NCBI GenBank assembly: GCA_934630995.1
Contig: CAKTXU010000076.1
Span: forward strand, 1-7,736
DNA length: 7,736 nucleotides
Reading direction: 5' to 3'
Source: an uncultured Eubacteriales bacterium
Lineage (GTDB): Bacteria; Bacillota; Clostridia; Oscillospirales; Acutalibacteraceae
Position numbers and translations under genes: made by a program
In this document: positions 7,219 to 7,736 of the stretch, one piece after another
Layout of the letters: each line of letters opens with the position of its first letter
Position numbering within the stretch: position 1 is the first letter of the stretch
Notes under the pieces: model-generated
What the model saw: only the letters and a program-made list of their open reading frames with translations
Told to the model about the DNA's origin: nothing
Databases searched by the model: none

Positions 7219-7290
7219 ACTTCTTTCGGTATAGACTTTCTCTGTTCTTCATCCCGGCTATATTTTCCTAGAACAAAAGACAGGAGCGAT
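7219..7290 (+). promoter_or_regulatory. Possible promoter region for the URO-D-like gene
   Basis: TATATT at 7259-7264 resembles a -10 element and lies about 27 bases before the ATG at 7291. No good -35 exists at 17 bases; TAGACT (7232-7237) is somewhat similar but 21 bases away. A promoter is expected here because of the strong hairpin just upstream, but the sequence support is weak. Confidence 0.3.
7282..7286 (+). promoter_or_regulatory. Ribosome binding site of the URO-D-like gene
   Basis: AGGAG lies 4 bases before the ATG at 7291 and 10 bases before a second in-frame ATG at 7297. Neither spacing is ideal, so the true start may be either; the difference is two residues. Confidence 0.6.
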
Positions 7291-7736
7291 ATGGATATGA
7301 CTTCACGCGAAAAAGGGCTGGCTATCGCCAACCGCCGCAACACCGCCGGCCCTGCCTTCTGGACCGGACATCCCAATGACGCGACGGTGCCGCTGTATGC
7401 GGAAGAATGGAACATCCCGCCGACACGTGAAGCGATTTATACCCATTTGCAGGACGACTGCCGCTGGATTGCGGCGGATATCGGCTATCGCCATCCGGAA
7501 GGCCGCCCAGCCTTTGATCCTTCCTACGGCGTAACGCGAAAGACCCTCTCGGCTGCGGGTTGCTTCGCACAGGCAGAGCAAGTGTCCGATATCGAACGAT
7601 ATCCCTGGCCCGATCCGGCGTATTGCGATTTCACCGAGGTATATGCCGAAATCGATAAATACCCGGATAAATTGTGCTTTACCGGCCTGTGGGCCTGCTT
7701 TTTTCATCTGGCTGCCGACTTCTTCGGCATGGAGAA
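7291..7736 (+). CDS. Uroporphyrinogen decarboxylase (URO-D) family protein, 3'-truncated
   Basis: The reading frame is open to the window edge (148 codons plus 2 bases), so only the N-terminal part is seen. The region VSDIERYPWPDPAYCDF (about residues 98-114) followed by LCFTGLWACFFHLAADFFGME (about 128-148) is the typical layout of URO-D-like proteins of Clostridia, with the 'WPDP' turn and the next barrel strand and helix. True HemE makes coproporphyrinogen III, but many clostridial paralogues are related to MtaA/CmuA-type corrinoid methyltransferases or have unknown roles, and such genes are often scattered in sugar loci. No heme-pathway or corrinoid gene is visible here, so a HemE role should not be assumed. 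It lies beyond a strong hairpin and may be a separate transcription unit. Family assignment is fairly good, function open. Confidence 0.72.
   Translation, partial: MDMTSREKGLAIANRRNTAGPAFWTGHPNDATVPLYAEEWNIPPTREAIYTHLQDDCRWIAADIGYRHPEGRPAFDPSYGVTRKTLSAAGCFAQAEQVSDIERYPWPDPAYCDFTEVYAEIDKYPDKLCFTGLWACFFHLAADFFGME

Noticed and set aside
1..7736. CRISPR arrays, tRNA or rRNA genes, insertion sequences
   Set aside because: No spaced direct repeats, no cloverleaf-like or rRNA-like sequence and no transposase motif were seen on either strand.

Overview
The window looks like part of a carbohydrate-utilisation locus from a Gram-positive, Clostridia-type bacterium (Bacillota). The base composition is moderately GC-rich by eye. 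Support for this assignment comes from strong AGGAGG-type ribosome binding sites, a TTG start, a lipoprotein with a lipobox, and two exported proteins that end in a hydrophobic helix plus a lysine cluster. That architecture is familiar from gut and rumen Ruminococcaceae/Oscillospiraceae-like genomes. The taxonomic call is inference; there is no rRNA or marker gene in the window. All six genes are on the + strand.

Layout: (1) 1-600, the C-terminal two thirds of a MalG-type (CUT1) sugar ABC transporter permease, cut by the window edge. (2) 689-1921, an exported, membrane-anchored protein with a CBM9/DOMON-like domain and a Big_2 Ig-like domain. (3) 1918-3231, an SGNH/GDSL-type esterase lipoprotein whose frame overlaps the previous gene by ATGA. 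(4) 3283-6096, a full-length, signal-less GH38 alpha-mannosidase starting at TTG. (5) 6097-6245, a leader region with a long-range hairpin followed by a T-rich run. (6) 6246-7163, a second exported, membrane-anchored protein with an unrecognised, probably beta-rich ectodomain. (7) 7177-7218, a perfect 18-bp hairpin that probably ends the transcript. (8) 7291 to the edge, the N-terminal part of a URO-D (uroporphyrinogen decarboxylase)-family protein.

Working model (inference): the two tethered proteins bind glycan at the cell surface, and the lipoprotein esterase removes acyl (probably acetyl) groups outside the membrane. The ABC transporter imports the resulting oligosaccharide, and the cytoplasmic GH38 enzyme releases alpha-linked mannose. 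The URO-D-like gene lies beyond the hairpin and may be a separate unit. None of the families is new. The least explained parts are the 6246-7163 ectodomain, the shared sortase-independent C-terminal anchor of the two surface proteins, and the hairpin between the mannosidase and the last surface protein.
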